This document shows positions 33,464 to 45,749 of a stretch of 64,000 nt of DNA, piece after piece. Source of the stretch: Phragmites australis (lineage: Eukaryota > Streptophyta > Magnoliopsida > Poales > Poaceae); assembly GCF_958298935.1 (NCBI RefSeq), contig NC_084941.1, positions 16,466,001 through 16,530,000 on the forward strand, read 5' to 3'. The notes beneath the pieces are model-generated. The model was not told the DNA's origin, did no database searches, and was given only the letters and a program-made list of their open reading frames with translations. The translations under genes and the position numbers were made by a program. The first letter of the stretch is position 1. Each line of letters opens with the position of its first letter.

Positions 33464-34065
33464 ATTAATTCTCAGCATAACGCCTGCATAATTGAACTTC
33501 TGAGTCTGGTTACTGATGAACAAGAACATAAACAATGCGTTAGTACCTTATGCACCTAGTTTTAGAATTAATCCGTTGAAGTTATTGCGAATTATGTGAA
33601 ATTCCAAAATTTTAAACAAGAACATAAACAAGGCACTAGTACCTAGTTTTAGTATTTTTGCTGAAAGATGAAGACCTGGATATTAATTGAACTTGAATTG
33701 TACAATACAAATGGGATGGTGTCATATGTCCGTGAAATCCACCTAAGATGTGTATGTGGATGTTAACTCTATGTTTTGCCTGCGCCTATATCTGAATAGA
33801 AAATAAATGATGGTCGCTACAAACCTAAATTGTATTGTCTTTGAACATATTGATCAATTTAAGAATTTTGAAACTAAGACTGCAGTAGACAAAATCAAGG
33901 TATGGTCCGAGATGCAGTGTGGAAGGTATATAAAATAGGACTTACATGTTGTCGAATATCTAACTATAGAGTATATACGTATAAGAATTATATCATATAT
34001 GGATAAGATACATTGTTCATATTTTTAACGACTCCGGATATTACAGATACTACTACCTAATCTAT
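33464..34065. other. AT-rich intergenic DNA
   Basis: No gene and no defined repeat structure seen. Confidence 0.5.
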
Positions 34066-34773
34066 TTAGTGGGACGTTTCTGTACAGACTGATTTATAGA
34101 GCCGTCTATACAGAAGGTACCACAGGCAGCTCCAAATTAGAACCGTATGAGAAAATAGTAACGAGCAGTTGCAACAAAGCGTAACGCTACAGTACAGATG
34201 TTCACAAATTACATCCATCTGTACTAAAGTATCCCACTTGTTTTGAGCGTATATCGTATATAGATTATTTTCATACAATGGTCAGCAATAAGCGACAGGT
34301 GAGATGGTAAGAAAGATTCGCACGAGGTTAGAGGTTGCGGGTTCGACTCCTAGAAAACACACTCGTGGTATTTCGTGTGAAAAATTGTGTAACTTACGAC
34401 ACCTCCTACACAATAATATAGGGGGCTAGTGTGGGTAGATAAAAATATTTTTTTAGCTCTAGAAAACTTAGTACAGATAGTTGAAATAACGAGCCTTGTT
34501 TACAAATCATTTGTCCAGAAGGTTCCAATAACAAGCCTTCTGTACAAAACATCTGTACAGATGGCTCGTTACTAGAACTGTCTGTACAAATCTTTTGTAC
34601 AAAACATCTGTACAGATGGCTCGTTATTGGAACCGTTTGTACAAAAAAAATTTACAGATGGTTCAAAAACTGTCTATACAAATCTGATTTGTACAAACTC
34701 TTTTCTACAGACGGTACAAAAAAGTGTCCCGCACAGGATTTTCGAACTGTCTGTACAAATCATTTTTCTACTA
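34066..34773. mobile_element. CACTA-type remnant with TGTACAGA subterminal repeats
   Basis: TCTGTACAGA and TTTGTACAGACGGTTC-type words recur in both orientations (34080-34210 and 34540-34765). The right end reads TTTTTCTACTAGTG (to about 34773), the reverse of CACTAGTAGAAAAA, a CACTA-superfamily terminus. The left end is unclear (TTTAGTGGGACG near 34066). The middle 34275-34460 is foreign SINE-like DNA. There is no coding capacity. Confidence 0.6.
34280..34455 (+). mobile_element. SINE-like sequence, copy 1
   Basis: Contains GGGTTCGACTCC (34338), a match to the RNA polymerase III B box GGTTCGANTCC, and ends GTGGGTAGATAAAAATATTTTTTT, as does a second copy at 46684-46850. No cloverleaf can be folded, so it is not a tRNA gene. 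No target duplication was found. Confidence 0.45.
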
Positions 34774-34789
34774 GTGAGATCCGAATCCA

Positions 34790-36990
34790 TGAGACCTGGT
34801 ATATTCAGAGATCATGAAAGCCCATACTAGAAATGACTTGATTGGGTTAACTGACTCGAGTATGACTAGTATCCAAGCTGGATTCGGTTGTCTTGCCTTG
34901 ATTGACTAGAAAGAGGACTCCTCATCGATTACGGTAGGATTTAGGGTAGTGTCAGGATATATATAAGGCATGACCTAGACCCTTGAAAGGGCAACTAGAA
35001 CTACAACTTCAACTTCTACAAACCCCATAACTTTGATAACCCAGAGCAGTTCAACGCAACTCAACTCAATGCAAACACAAATTCCATAAGAGATACTCAG
35101 CGACTTCAACTCTAGTTTAGTTTAGATCTGATCTACTCCTAATATTAGGTGTAGCCACCTTATTTGTACTCAAGAGAATACACATACATCAACCTCCATA
35201 CAGGAGGTAGGGTATCACTTCAGCTGGTGGCCTAAACCTGTCTACATTGTATGTCTTATTTTGTGCTCGATCCATGATCTTGAAGGTACCCCAGTCTAAT
35301 TCCTGACACATTGTCAGGAACAAATCTTTGACAGTTGGTGTGCCAGGTAGCGGCCTTCTTCTGTTTTCAGGATCGATCATGTCTCAAATGGGCATCTACG
35401 TTGGATTCTCTGACACCGGTTTCTATGATCACCTTGAGTCGGGGGCAGTCATCTTCGAATCACCTTCCACCAGCTCTAAAATCATCTTTGAAACTATGGT
35501 TTACCGCTAGGATAATCAGGGTGGACTGATCCACAACGGTATTCTCGAGTCCAACCCATTGGACGCATACCGTGAGGTGGGGCACCTCGATTGGAATCCC
35601 AAGGAGCCTAACGTTCTCTAGTTCATGGACACTGATAGCAACGACGAAAGTCAGGAAGTGACAACAATGGCTCCATCGACAATTAGAGCAGTCGAACAAA
35701 TCGTTTCATGTTTATGGCCAGAGCCATCGAAACACCCGTCGGGCAGAACGTTGGAGATCAGGATACTATGATGAACGATGATGCAGAAATCCCAGAAGAC
35801 CCAGCGGCGGTGGCCTCTTCTACAGGAACCGGCGCCACGGAGGTGCCACCGCCGAGCGTTGTTCCTGATACAACTCTTCATTGATGGACCGTAGGTCAAG
35901 TTCATCCTGGTCTTCAATGTTGACTTGCTATGGATACACCTCCACCAGCAGCGCCCCAGAGATCAAGGGATGAACTCCCTCAGAATAGTAATCACGGGGT
36001 GACATCGGCCCGACCGTAGAAGATCCTTGGCAGCAGTGTTTTCAGTACCCTAGAGGCCAATGTCTAGGACACCCACATGATTCTAAGATCTTTCCCCGAG
36101 TTGGATTTGGTGAATCCGCTGACCCCGATGGTCAACCAACTTAAGACCCTACTCGATACGGCTCAAGTCCAGGTGGCTCAAGCAAATAACCCCAGTGGCT
36201 CTAGCACCCCAGTCGGCAAGGTGCCAGCTCAAGGAGGAACATATGTGGATATCCCAGAGTCGAGGGATCGTAGATGGGAAGCTCAGGTGGTTGAACCGAG
36301 CTTAGCCCTATGGGCTGAATTGTAACTACCCTATCCATAGGCGCGGAAATTATGAAGACTTAAGGAACCACATTCCTCACGATCAGCATGATCTATGGAG
36401 TGTGATAGACAATCGTCATGTGGAACACTGTGAGGATGATCGTTGGTACAACGGCAAGAGATCTCTGAGATGAGATGGTCGACGTGGCTCCCCTGGTCGA
36501 AGGAACATGCGTGATAGTTCTCCACCATCTCCTCCTAAGGAATTCAACGGAGACTGTGAAGCTTTCGTACATGAGCTTCAGTCGATACGATGGCTCGAGA
36601 AATTCAAATCGGGTTCGATTCAGAAGTACGACGGGAAGCTAAAACCTAACGAGTGGTTGCATATCTATACCATTGTTATTCGAGCAGCTGACGGTGACAA
36701 CTGAGTGATGACCAATTATCTATTAACTGCCCTTGATGGACCTGCGAGGTCCTTTTTTCTAACGTGCCGCCTAACTCAATTCGATCATGGAGCGAGCTGA
36801 AGGCTCAGTTCATCACAAACTTCCAGGGTACGTTCGAGCGCCCGAGGATAGAAGACGATCTTCATTATCTGAATTAGGGTAAGGAAGAATCCCTTCGACA
36901 TTTCATTCGTAGGTTCAGTAACAGGCATAATACGATCCTAGACATCTCTGACGAGTTTTAATTTGAACTGTCATTGATACGATGTCCGGA
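34790..36990 (+). mobile_element. 5' part of a Ty3-gypsy retrotransposon: LTR, primer-binding site and gag
   Basis: The left part has LTR character: a TATATATAAGG promoter (34956-34967), CAACTAGAACTAC repeats and an end near TTTGACA (35335). It is followed by TTGGTGTGCCAGGTAG, a primer-binding-site-like stretch in the usual place. Gag follows. The LTR start is not fixed, and pol and the right LTR are absent, so the element is truncated near 36990 where CACTA-like DNA begins. Confidence 0.65.
36077..36985 (+). pseudogene. gag: Ty3-gypsy gag, broken
   Basis: Broken frame with family blocks WLEKFKSGSIQKYDGKLKPN and EWLHIYTIVIRAADGD (36585-36703), YLLTALDGPARSFF (about 36717-36760), then SELKAQFITNFQGTFERP and LRHFIRRFSNRHNTILDISD after shifts. 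These match the retrotransposon gag domain of grass gypsy elements. Stops follow ADGDN and DDLHYLN and there are frame changes, so it makes no product. The N-terminal part 36077-36325 is low complexity. Confidence 0.7.
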
Positions 36991-38052
36991 TATGAAATTT
37001 CACTTCATTAATCTATGGGAACGCAAGCCTCACATCCGGCTCACAACTAACTGTGCCTCTTTCTCCTCTACGCCCCTCTCTCTTCATCCTCTTTTTCATT
37101 CTAATCCCCTTTGTCTCCTCCTTCTCTCGAACTCTCCTCTCATCTCCTCTCTCCCCACTATAGCCCCTCCTCAAGCCCCATCTCTACTACCTAGAAATCA
37201 CAGAGAAGATCGGCAGGGAACATAACTTGGAGAGGAGAGGAGGGAGTGGAAGAGGGGTAGCACCATGCTGGACCATCTCATTGGGCTGCTGAAGCCGTCT
37301 AGGATCTCTAGTCCAATGACCTCTACATCGTTGTCCGCATTGACAAGTAGGTTTGCTCCTCCTATCCTTTCCTCCTTCTTGCTTGCTTGCTTTCATTTTC
37401 TTGATGTAATTGAACTTGCCTTTCTTGATAGATTTTATCTGCTGAACTTCATTCTAGTTAAGCCCCGATCCACAATATAGTGTGCGCTTAATCTGTCAAT
37501 TTTTTTAATTTTATTTACCTTTACTAGAAAGAGGTGGACATAATCGCTTCGAATAAAAGCCTGTGGTGCGGTCAGACCTAGGCCACTTGCCGGTGTTTGC
37601 CTCCACCATTGAGCTTGCTGGGTTGAGCTTCGCGGGCGACCCTGCTAGGACCAAGAAGCAGGCTAAGAAGAATGCCGCCATGGCCTTCCATGGGGGCTCG
37701 CGGGCATGGTGGTCATCCACAGCGATCTCTAGATCTGGGAGCTCATCCATGACAGTGGTGGGAACCGCGACCTTGTCTACGACATCGGGGCGAGGATGGG
37801 GTCGGCAGAACTGTCAGGGTAGCGGTAGCAGGAGCACCACATCGAGTGGTGACGAGAGCGGCAACCGAGCTGGCTTAGAATCGAACCGACTCATTTTAAT
37901 TCTTTTGGATTTGGGAATGGGTCTTCAGTGCCGGTTGTGCAACCAGCAGTGATTCGTCCGGACCTTTTCAATGCCAACCATTCACTACCAGTTGCACAAC
38001 CGACACTAAAGGCCATTTTGAACCAGCACTGAATGGGTATTCTGTAGTAGTG
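36991..38052. mobile_element. CACTA-type element with a preserved right end
   Basis: Right subterminal DNA holds AGTGCCGGTTGTGCAACCAG, CCAGTTGCACAACCGACACT and AACCAGCACTGAATGGG in alternating orientation (37925-38035), and the end ATTCTGTAGTAGTG stops at 38052, the reverse of CACTACTACAGAAT. The left terminus was not found; 36991 is where gypsy gag similarity fades. The interior has pyrimidine-rich sequence (37060-37180) and a short open frame at 37563-37952 without known motif. Confidence 0.55.
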
Positions 38053-38173
38053 GAAGCTGAAAATGCACAGAAGGAATTCGAAAAAGAAAGTGAAATTATC
38101 CGGTACTCTATTATCACAAAAGTGCAACAAAGTTGTGGCATTATTTATTTCTATTGAGATACAAAAAATCTTG

Positions 38174-38700
38174 TAGCACTGTCATGACTTTTTATTTTTC
38201 TAATTTGACAAGACTTGATTTTACAAGGCTGCTTAATTGCTGGCTACCATGTATTTTTCCAGAAAGAGCGCTATATCTAAAATAATAATAAGACATTTCA
38301 TTAAATAAATAAATACAAGAAAGACAAGAGATAAAAGAATTTGGAGAATACTTGCTCCAAAAAAGAAGCTAGACACTGTAACCATCAGTCCTTATCGAGC
38401 AAGCAAGCAAGAAATCACTGCAGATACAAACATCTTATAGCACTGTCACCACTTTTTATTTTTCTAATTTGACAAGACTTGATTTTACAAGCCTGCTTAA
38501 TTACTGACTAACATGTATTTTTTTCAGAAAGAACGGTATATCTAAAATAGGAATAAGGCATTTCAAACAAATAAATAATAAAACAACAACAATAGATAAA
38601 AGAATTTGCAAATAGAATAATGGTTCCAAGAAAGAAGAAGATAGACACTGTAACCATAAGTCCTAATCGAGCAAGCAAGAAATCAGTGCAGATACGACAC
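38174..38700. repeat. Imperfect tandem duplication, period 264 bp
   Basis: TTTATTTTTCTAATTTGACA starts at 38191 and again at 38455. The following blocks (GACTTGATTTTACAAG, CATGTATTTTT.CAGAAAGA, GACACTGTAACCAT, TCGAGCAAGCAAG) repeat in the same order. Two copies differ by small indels and substitutions. No gene is seen in it. Confidence 0.85.
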
Positions 38701-39090
38701 AAAGGAGAGGGGGCGGCGTCAAATTCCGTACTGCACAGAACGACGATGAGCCAACGAAGATGCACACAAAGAAAGCCGTACACATGGCTGGTTGGGAACC
38801 GGACAACACGTACGCGTCCCAATCCGGTAGCTCCTTTCTGTGAAACGAATGGAGCACCAAACCAATTTTGCCATTCATTCATTCTTTCATTCGCTGATGG
38901 CGATATATGTTGAGTTCACTGATGAGTAGTGTTGGCCGTCGTCTTGGAAAAGATCGGATCGGAGTTGCACAAAATTGTGGTTTCGAGATAGAGGGATGTG
39001 AGGTGTGGTTTGCTAAAATTGTCTTGTTTATTGATTGGTCTTGTTTGGCCAGGAATTTCGGCAGATGTTAGGTTTTATGGATGGTTTCTT
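38701..39090. other. Intergenic DNA
   Basis: No gene or element ends recognised. Confidence 0.45.
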
Positions 39091-39768
39091 CACTACCAAA
39101 AAACAGTTAAAGCAGTGAGTGTCACAAATAATTTATTAGAACAAGTTAATAATAAAATAGCCACATATGATTGCTAAGACATACGAGTTTATAACATCCC
39201 CACCATTTGGGTCTACCAACCTCCACAGACGGATTTTAAAAATCCGTCTGTGCCTCTCCTATAAATACAGACATGTTTTACTTTTGTCACAGACATTTTC
39301 TTTTAAAACTTATCTGTGTCTTTGTGGTACTCACAGACAGTTGAAAATAATAAACCGTCTGGACTTAACGATTGTCTTCACGATAGTGAACATATAGATA
39401 GTTCATTATAATAACCATCTGTGTTCCTGAATTATTGGGTTTAACCCTTTGGCACGAGCTTCCTCTATTGGAATAGAACCATTGCGTCCAAATATTTGAG
39501 TTTATGTTCAACTATATAGCGCGAGCTTCCTCTGCAACGCGAGCTTCCTCTGTTGAAATTTGTAGAGATTAGAATTTACTTTCTTTAGCTCTAAATGGGT
39601 AGATTAATAGACCTATAGCTTAAAAATATTTGAGCTTGTGTTCAAACTTCTGTTAAAAATACATCTATTTTCTTTTTCTAGTTTAGGACTATTATATTAC
39701 CTCTAAAATTTGCACTTAAAACCATTCTTTAGTTTGAAAATTCAATAACAATTACTTTTGAAAAATAT

Positions 39769-41931
39769 AGATGGCCGATTGAAGTTGGACGTACCTAGAT
39801 AATTGTATTTGTGATGAGTTCCTTAATGACATATCCGAGTTCATACGTATTGCCGAGGTAGATATTTTGAAAAAGAATGAGAAATTTATGTCTTGTCTTT
39901 GCATTGATTGCAGAAATGAGAGAAAATTTCTAAAGGCACAGAATATACATGCATATTTGTGGATTCATACTGAACTATACATGTTGGACCAAACATGAAG
40001 AAGAATGTGTGAATGAGTCTAAAGGCGATATGCATAAAGCATGAGAGCTTGCGTGTCATGTGTATAAAGTTATTCCAGATAGGGGCATCAAATAGATTAT
40101 TGATAACTTTATGTTCTGAGGTGATATTCTTGAAAATTTAGAGTTGATGGTCCGCAATGACGAGGGCAATAATGAATACAATGATAGATAGTTTGATATA
40201 TTTTAAGAATTTGTGCGGTAGTCGAATGAACCTTTATACTTGAGAAATACACGTTTTTGCATGTGGTACTTGTACATTTGAAATTGAAGGCAAGTAATGG
40301 GTGATCTCATAAGAGTTTTATTGTCTTGTTATGGCTATTAGCAGCATTGCTTTCAAACAGGAATCTGCTATTCACATCCACATATAAAGCAAAGAAGATA
40401 ATTTACCCCTTAGGATTGGAAGTGGAAAGAATCCATACTTGCAAGCAAGACTGTATTATTTATCGTGAAGAGTATGAAGACTTGCATTATTGCCCAGTAT
40501 GTGAAACCTCTTGATACAAGAGGCATAACAATGAGGGGATGCTGATAGCAACAATGGACCTCCTATAAAGGTTGCCCACAAAAAGGAGGTCCGTAAGAAT
40601 GATTCAAACCTACGGCACCCTGCTAATTGTGTGCTGTGGCAAAACATTGATATAAAATTTGGGGAGTTTGCCATAGAACTGAGGAACATTAGGTTTGCTT
40701 TGAGTACGGATGAAATGAATTCTTTTGGTAACATGAGCAAAAGACATGATATTGACACAAATGCTTCCTATTGCAATTAGGAATATTTTGGCAATCACAG
40801 TCAGAGAGTCAATCATAAGCCTGCATTTTTTCTTTAATATAATTGCCCAAAAGGTCATCGATCCAACAACAATAGATGCATAGAAAAAAACATGGTGAAG
40901 ACTTTATATCGGCTTGAGATGTATTCCCACCTTATTTCTTTGATATTATGGTCCATGTCATTGTGAACCTTGTAAATGAGATAAAGTATCTTGGTCTAGT
41001 ATTTCTACATTAGATGTATCCTTAAGAGAAATACATGGGTATTCTAAAATCATATATAAGGAATCGATCTCATCTAGAGGGCTGCATAATTGAAGGATAT
41101 ACATCTCAGGAGGTTGTCGAGTGGTGTGTCAACTTCATTGATTTATCAGGTTCTATCGGTATGTGCATATCTCAGCATGAGGGCTGGCTGGTAGGTAAAG
41201 GGATCATCGGAAAAAAAAAGGCAATAACTTCTTATCAGAAATCTTATGCTCATGCTCACTTCCTCGTGTTGCAACAAATGGATGAAGTGTCAAAATATAT
41301 TGAGGAGCACAAGACATTACTCATTTGAGAAAATCCGAAAAGCACCGATCTATGGATAATTAGAGAGCATAACAAAAGATTCAACACTTGGTTCCGAGAT
41401 AGAATGCAATCGAGTTCTTATACAAGTCAGGTACTTAAGAAATTGGCAAAAGGTATGACCTTTACAATTGTGACATGGCAAGGATACGATATTAATGGGT
41501 ACATATTTTACATGGCTAAACAGGATGAGAAATGTACAAATCAGAGCAGTGGTATGCACATAGATGCTTATAATAATAATATGCACAAGAGTGCCTACTA
41601 TGGGTAGATAAAGGAAATATGAGAGCTGGACTATATAGGTTTCAAGATAGCCCTGTTTCGATATCGTTGGATTCAAAGTGCAAAGGGCATGAAGGTGGAT
41701 AAGTATGGGATCACTAATGTTGACCTACAACGTGCTAGATATAAGGAAGAACCATTCGTTCTTGCTAAGCATGTTACCCAAGTGTTTTATATACGTGATA
41801 CATCACAAAAGAACTGACATGTAGTTCTCAATGGGAAAAGATGGATCGTCGGAGTTGAAAATGTCGTTGACGAGGAGTACAATAAATTTGATGAAGCTCC
41901 CCCTTTTGCTGATATTACACTATTTTTGTAA
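39769..41931 (+). pseudogene. CACTA TNP2-type transposase, heavily decayed
   Basis: Fragments in order: transposase-associated N-terminus (SWTYLDNCICDEFLNDISEF, CIDCRNERKF, about 39775-39935); LGLEVERIHTCKQDC and YEDLHYCPVC (40410-40505); then a jump to the DUF4218 block (MGILKSYIRNRSHLEG and GYTSQEVVEWC, 41035-41135) and the DUF4216 block (FVLAKHVTQVFYI.. RWIVGVENVVDEEYNKFDE, 41755-41900). Most of the central catalytic part is missing between about 40900 and 41000, and stops are frequent. It cannot act as a transposase. Confidence 0.8.
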
Positions 41932-42529
41932 ATTGCAGATCATATACTGATGAAGTGATGTGAATATGTGTTAATTCTAAAATATTGTCTGTGTTGAAAT
42001 TAATTTGTATCATGTTGCTGTTGAAATTCCCGTGTTGAAATGTCTATGTTCAAATTTATATAATGTCTGTGTTCAAATTTATATGATGTTTGATAACGTA
42101 TGGTAATTCTGGAGACACATATGATAGTAAGAGGACACAGATGGACATCGAGCAACAAACTGTTAGTATTCATATGACACCGACAGACATCAAGAAATTA
42201 TTGTCTATTAGTATTGGCTCTCCTTAGTAGTCTGTGTCCTTGGTCACAGACATATATTAAGAGGAAACCATCTATGACATACAGGGCAACCCAACAAGGC
42301 ACGGAATACGGCATAGATGGACATTAAGAGAAAACTATCTGTGAATAGTAGTGCGGGTCCATAAGGCACAAGATAGGTCACAGACAGACAATAATTAACA
42401 TAGTCTGTGATGTGGTAAGATACAGACGGATATTAAGAAAAATCATTTGTGCTATGTATTTTAACCTAGCCACATATTCTATTGTTCATTCACACAAACA
42501 AATCTTGCGCACGCTTCGTATTCTCCACC

Positions 42530-42760
42530 TCTCCACGGCAGCGGTGCTCGGGTAGTCCTCCTCCCCCTCTCAACTGCGGTGGTGCTCAGGCACTCCTTCC
42601 TCGTCCTCTCCACTGCGGCAGTGGTCAGGCCCTTCTCCTCTCCATTGCGGTAGTGCTTAGGAATTCGTCCTCGTCGTCATCCTCTCCACTACCACAGCGC
42701 TCGTCCTCCTCCTCGTCCCCTTAGTCGGCGCTCAGGTCTCCCTTCGACACTTTTTAGGTA
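42530..42760. repeat. ~42-bp pyrimidine-rich minisatellite
   Basis: Units of CTCCTC..CTCTCCACTGCGGCAGTGCTCAGG repeat about five times with variable length. An open frame over it (42482-42724) is low-complexity Ser/Pro and is not taken as a gene. Confidence 0.6.
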
Positions 42761-43185
42761 TTGCTCGGGCCCTCCTCCTCCCCACTACAGTTCTAGTGTT
42801 TGGTAATTGAAACTATTCTTGCGTTTGTTATTACTTGTTACCTGGTATTGAATGCTGGCTACTCAAGTCATTTGTATAATATTAGAGTTTGGTTTAAAAT
42901 GTAGGATTTTTTTTTTTTTTTGCATTTGTTCTCTAGGATTAGTTATGTATACATAATTCTTGCATGACCTCTAGTTCACATTGAAGTAGAGTTATGTATG
43001 TCTAACTTCTAAATGTTTAATTTTTTTAGTCAACATTATTTAGTCAGAATGCTAGAATGCAAGGCTAAAAAGAGTACAACCACTTTAGGGGTTAGTTATG
43101 TATGAAGGCAAACACAATACTGATTAGTTATACATGCTACAATGCTAGAAGGGTTTAGGGAGACATAGACGATTTTTTGAATACG

Positions 43186-44207
43186 CACTACTACAGAACC
43201 GATCATAGATGGCGATTCATCACTATTGATTGTGCAAGAACCGGCAGTGAAAATGTATTACTGCTAGTTCTTAACCTCTCGCATCTGAACCATGTTGGAG
43301 CTACTATCTGTGCTGGGTTACAAAACAGCACTGATACCGACTATCAGTGCTGGTTCTAGCCATGAATCGCCACTGATATTTCATCTGGATCCGAAATTTT
43401 GATGGATTCTAGTTTTGGCTCGCTCTCACATCCAGCTCCATAGATATTTTCCTTGGCTCTCACTCTGCCTTATCTCCTCCAGATCTGCATTGACCAACGT
43501 TGCCTCGTCTTCCAGATCATGTATGTAGACTATGTCCCAGAGTCGATGTTTGACTTCCTCATCGACGGTGGTTCACCTTCGTGGGCGTCAGGGTCCACGA
43601 TGATGCGGCCAAGATAAGGGCTGGGTACGGGCTGGAGGTGGCGTACGCGGTGGACCTGTATAGTTGTAGATTATTTCATTTTATATAACAGATGTGCAGA
43701 GGGAGTATATGTATGAACATTTTTGTGAATGGTGGTATAAATGTAATTAAATTGCTTCATTGATGTAAATGGAATAATGAGTTGGCATGAGGTATACTTT
43801 TCGTGACAACAATATCAGTGTCTATTATTTTTCATCACAAATTTCATTTCATGCACATGTATATAACTCAACTATGACAAAAAAAAGGTCAAAATGCATG
43901 GAAAATTTTTTCGTCATAAATAAGTTTATGCATGACGATTGTGTTTCATCATAGAATGCATGCTGCCCGGCTGGGTAACCCTCTCCCAACTTTATGACAT
44001 TTCGTCAAATTTTTGTCATAAAATACATTATATGATGCACTATTTGTGATGATAGGTGTGACGGTGAATTTTAATCACAAATAATCATCTATGACAAAAA
44101 ATAACTTTTTGTGGCGATTATGGTTGGTCATATAATGTCAAATTTGTTGTAGTGTGGCATTGAAAGGCCTTTTACAACCGACAGTGATATATGGTTTTAT
44201 AGTAGTG
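43186..44207. mobile_element. Nested CACTA element, 1022 bp
   Basis: Starts CACTACTACAGAACC and ends GGTTTTATAGTAGTG, inverted termini of the CACTA type, with subterminal AACCGGCAGTGA and CCGACAGTGAT words next to each end. The flanking bases ACG (left) and ACA (right) could be a 3-bp duplication with one change. It interrupts the subterminal repeats of the older element. No transposase is encoded. Confidence 0.75.
43795..44154. mobile_element. Second-level CACTA right-end fragment
   Basis: Repeats of TTATGACGAAA/TTTCGTCATAA type (43880-44130) lead to AAATTTGTTGTAGTG, the reverse of CACTACAACAAATTT, ending at 44154. The left end is not seen, so either it is a fragment inside the 43186-44207 element or that element took over its end. 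Confidence 0.5.
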
Positions 44208-44969
44208 ACATCTGAAATATTTACATGCAGATGGTTCTTAAAATAACATGTCTGTAAAATTTTACTTGAAAGGCAGTCCGTGTCATATAACACAAACGGT
44301 TGCTTACGAACTTTGTCTCAAACCATAAGCCAGCATAGACGATTTCTACAATCCCTATCTGAAACCATCTTAAAGGCACAAACAGTTTTTACAGTCCTTG
44401 TCTGAAACCATCTGAGAGACACAGACGGTTATAAAAAAAACTCATCTATGATAGTATATACACGCAGACACTTACTACCGTAAGTTCGTCTGTGATACTT
44501 TTGAACTTGATAGTTGTGTAGTCATATTACAGACGTAGTTATTAGTCAGATCTATTTGTATGTAACTATATTATAGACAGAGTAATATCCGTTTATGATA
44601 AGCGCAAAAATATAGATACTTTTACACACAGAAATAAAATTCATCTGATATGGTTTAACAACCTTCTATCATAACCCATTCTAAGATAATGGTTAAGTTC
44701 TCGTCTTACCATGTCTCGTCTCTCGTCACCTAAAGTGTTTATAGGATTTGTTGTGCGACTACAGTTTATTTTTACTATGTGTCATCGTTATGAAGTATAT
44801 CTACAAATTACCTCTCGAGACATAGGATTATGAATTTTTGACGCAAGTAATTTGGTTGCATGGGATAACATGTGTTGTCTTGGATGGAGAAACATATCTG
44901 TCTTATAGCGACAAGCTAGTTCACTTCTATAGTAAGATCTTGTTTAGATGATGGGTTTATTCGAGCCAT

Positions 44970-45090
44970 TTTTTTTAACGGCGCCCCACAGCGTTGTTTT
45001 CATTGGAGATCTAGGAGTACGTGATGGGCTCAAACCCTCGTTGGCTCAGCTTTATCCAGAGCGTTGCCACCAAGCTACATCCTCGTCCGC
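44970..45090 (-). mobile_element. 121-bp tRNA-derived SINE with 12-bp target duplication
   Basis: Perfect duplication TATTCGAGCCAT at 44958-44969 and 45091-45102. On the minus strand the body begins GCGGACGAGG, has TAGCTTGGTGGC (A-box-like) and GGTTTGAGCCC (B-box-like) about 33 nt apart, and ends in TTAAAAAAAA. This is the structure of a plant SINE moved by target-primed reverse transcription. The A and B boxes are an internal RNA polymerase III promoter. The body is shorter than the roughly 180-bp Au SINE family known in grasses. Confidence 0.85.
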
Positions 45091-45102
45091 TATTCGAGCC
45101 AT

Positions 45103-45749
45103 ATTGATAAGACAATATTTTCTTTTTTAATTTCCTCCAAATCTAGGAAATTTAGCGAAATCTTATTCATCCGAAGAAACCTTAAATACGGATACTAGAG
45201 ACAAGAAGACATGGAGTTGTCTATCTACGCTAATCTCATTTGATGGGATTTTCTTTTTAAAAATATGGTGTTTCGCTAACTATTGATCGATATTTTAATG
45301 TGTTTCAAATTACCTAGGCAGTGTGTGAGAAACAACAATTACATAACAAAATTTATCCAAACTTATTTGATTTTCCAAACAAACTACCAGAATTTACACC
45401 ACTGCTTTAAATAAGGATCATAACTTCTAACATAAGCACAACACAACAACCACAGACTGGCTATTATAAAAAATAGGATTTTCTCTAAATTGCACCCAGC
45501 AATTATGAGGCGATTGCAGCAACCTCATTCCAATCTCATCGTATACTCCTTGCGTTGCTGTATGTGGGACCTGCACCACTCCTCTCTACCTCTCAACAGA
45601 AAAGTTATTCTCATCGATCAACCAGCGCTCGATTGAGATTTGACAGCAACATTTTTGCAGCAATCAATCTACCGATGAGATTTCTTAAAACATGTTAGCC
45701 TCTAAAAAGAAAAATGACATTACATGAAAAATAAACAATTGAGATAGAA
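45103..45749. other. AT-rich intergenic DNA
   Basis: No gene and no element ends recognised. Confidence 0.45.

Larger units (their letters stand above)
39091..44660 (+). mobile_element. Old CACTA (En/Spm-type) element with nested CACTA insertions
   Basis: Left end CACTACCAAAAAACAG at 39091. Subterminal CACAGACGG/CCGTCTGTG words cluster at 39225-39420, 42110-42440 and 44215-44600. A decayed TNP2-type transposase lies between (39769-41931). The subterminal zone is cut in two by a younger CACTA (43186-44207). I could not find the matching right terminus; 44660 marks the last subterminal-type repeats. Confidence 0.65.

Noticed and set aside
34330..34350. Possible tRNA gene from the GGGTTCGACTCC motif (also 46717 and 45020)
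   Set aside because: Only the B box matches; no acceptor stem or anticodon arm can be paired, so these are SINE-like.
42482..42724. Ser/Pro-rich open frame as a secreted small protein
   Set aside because: It follows a 42-bp pyrimidine-rich minisatellite, so the amino-acid pattern is only the repeat.
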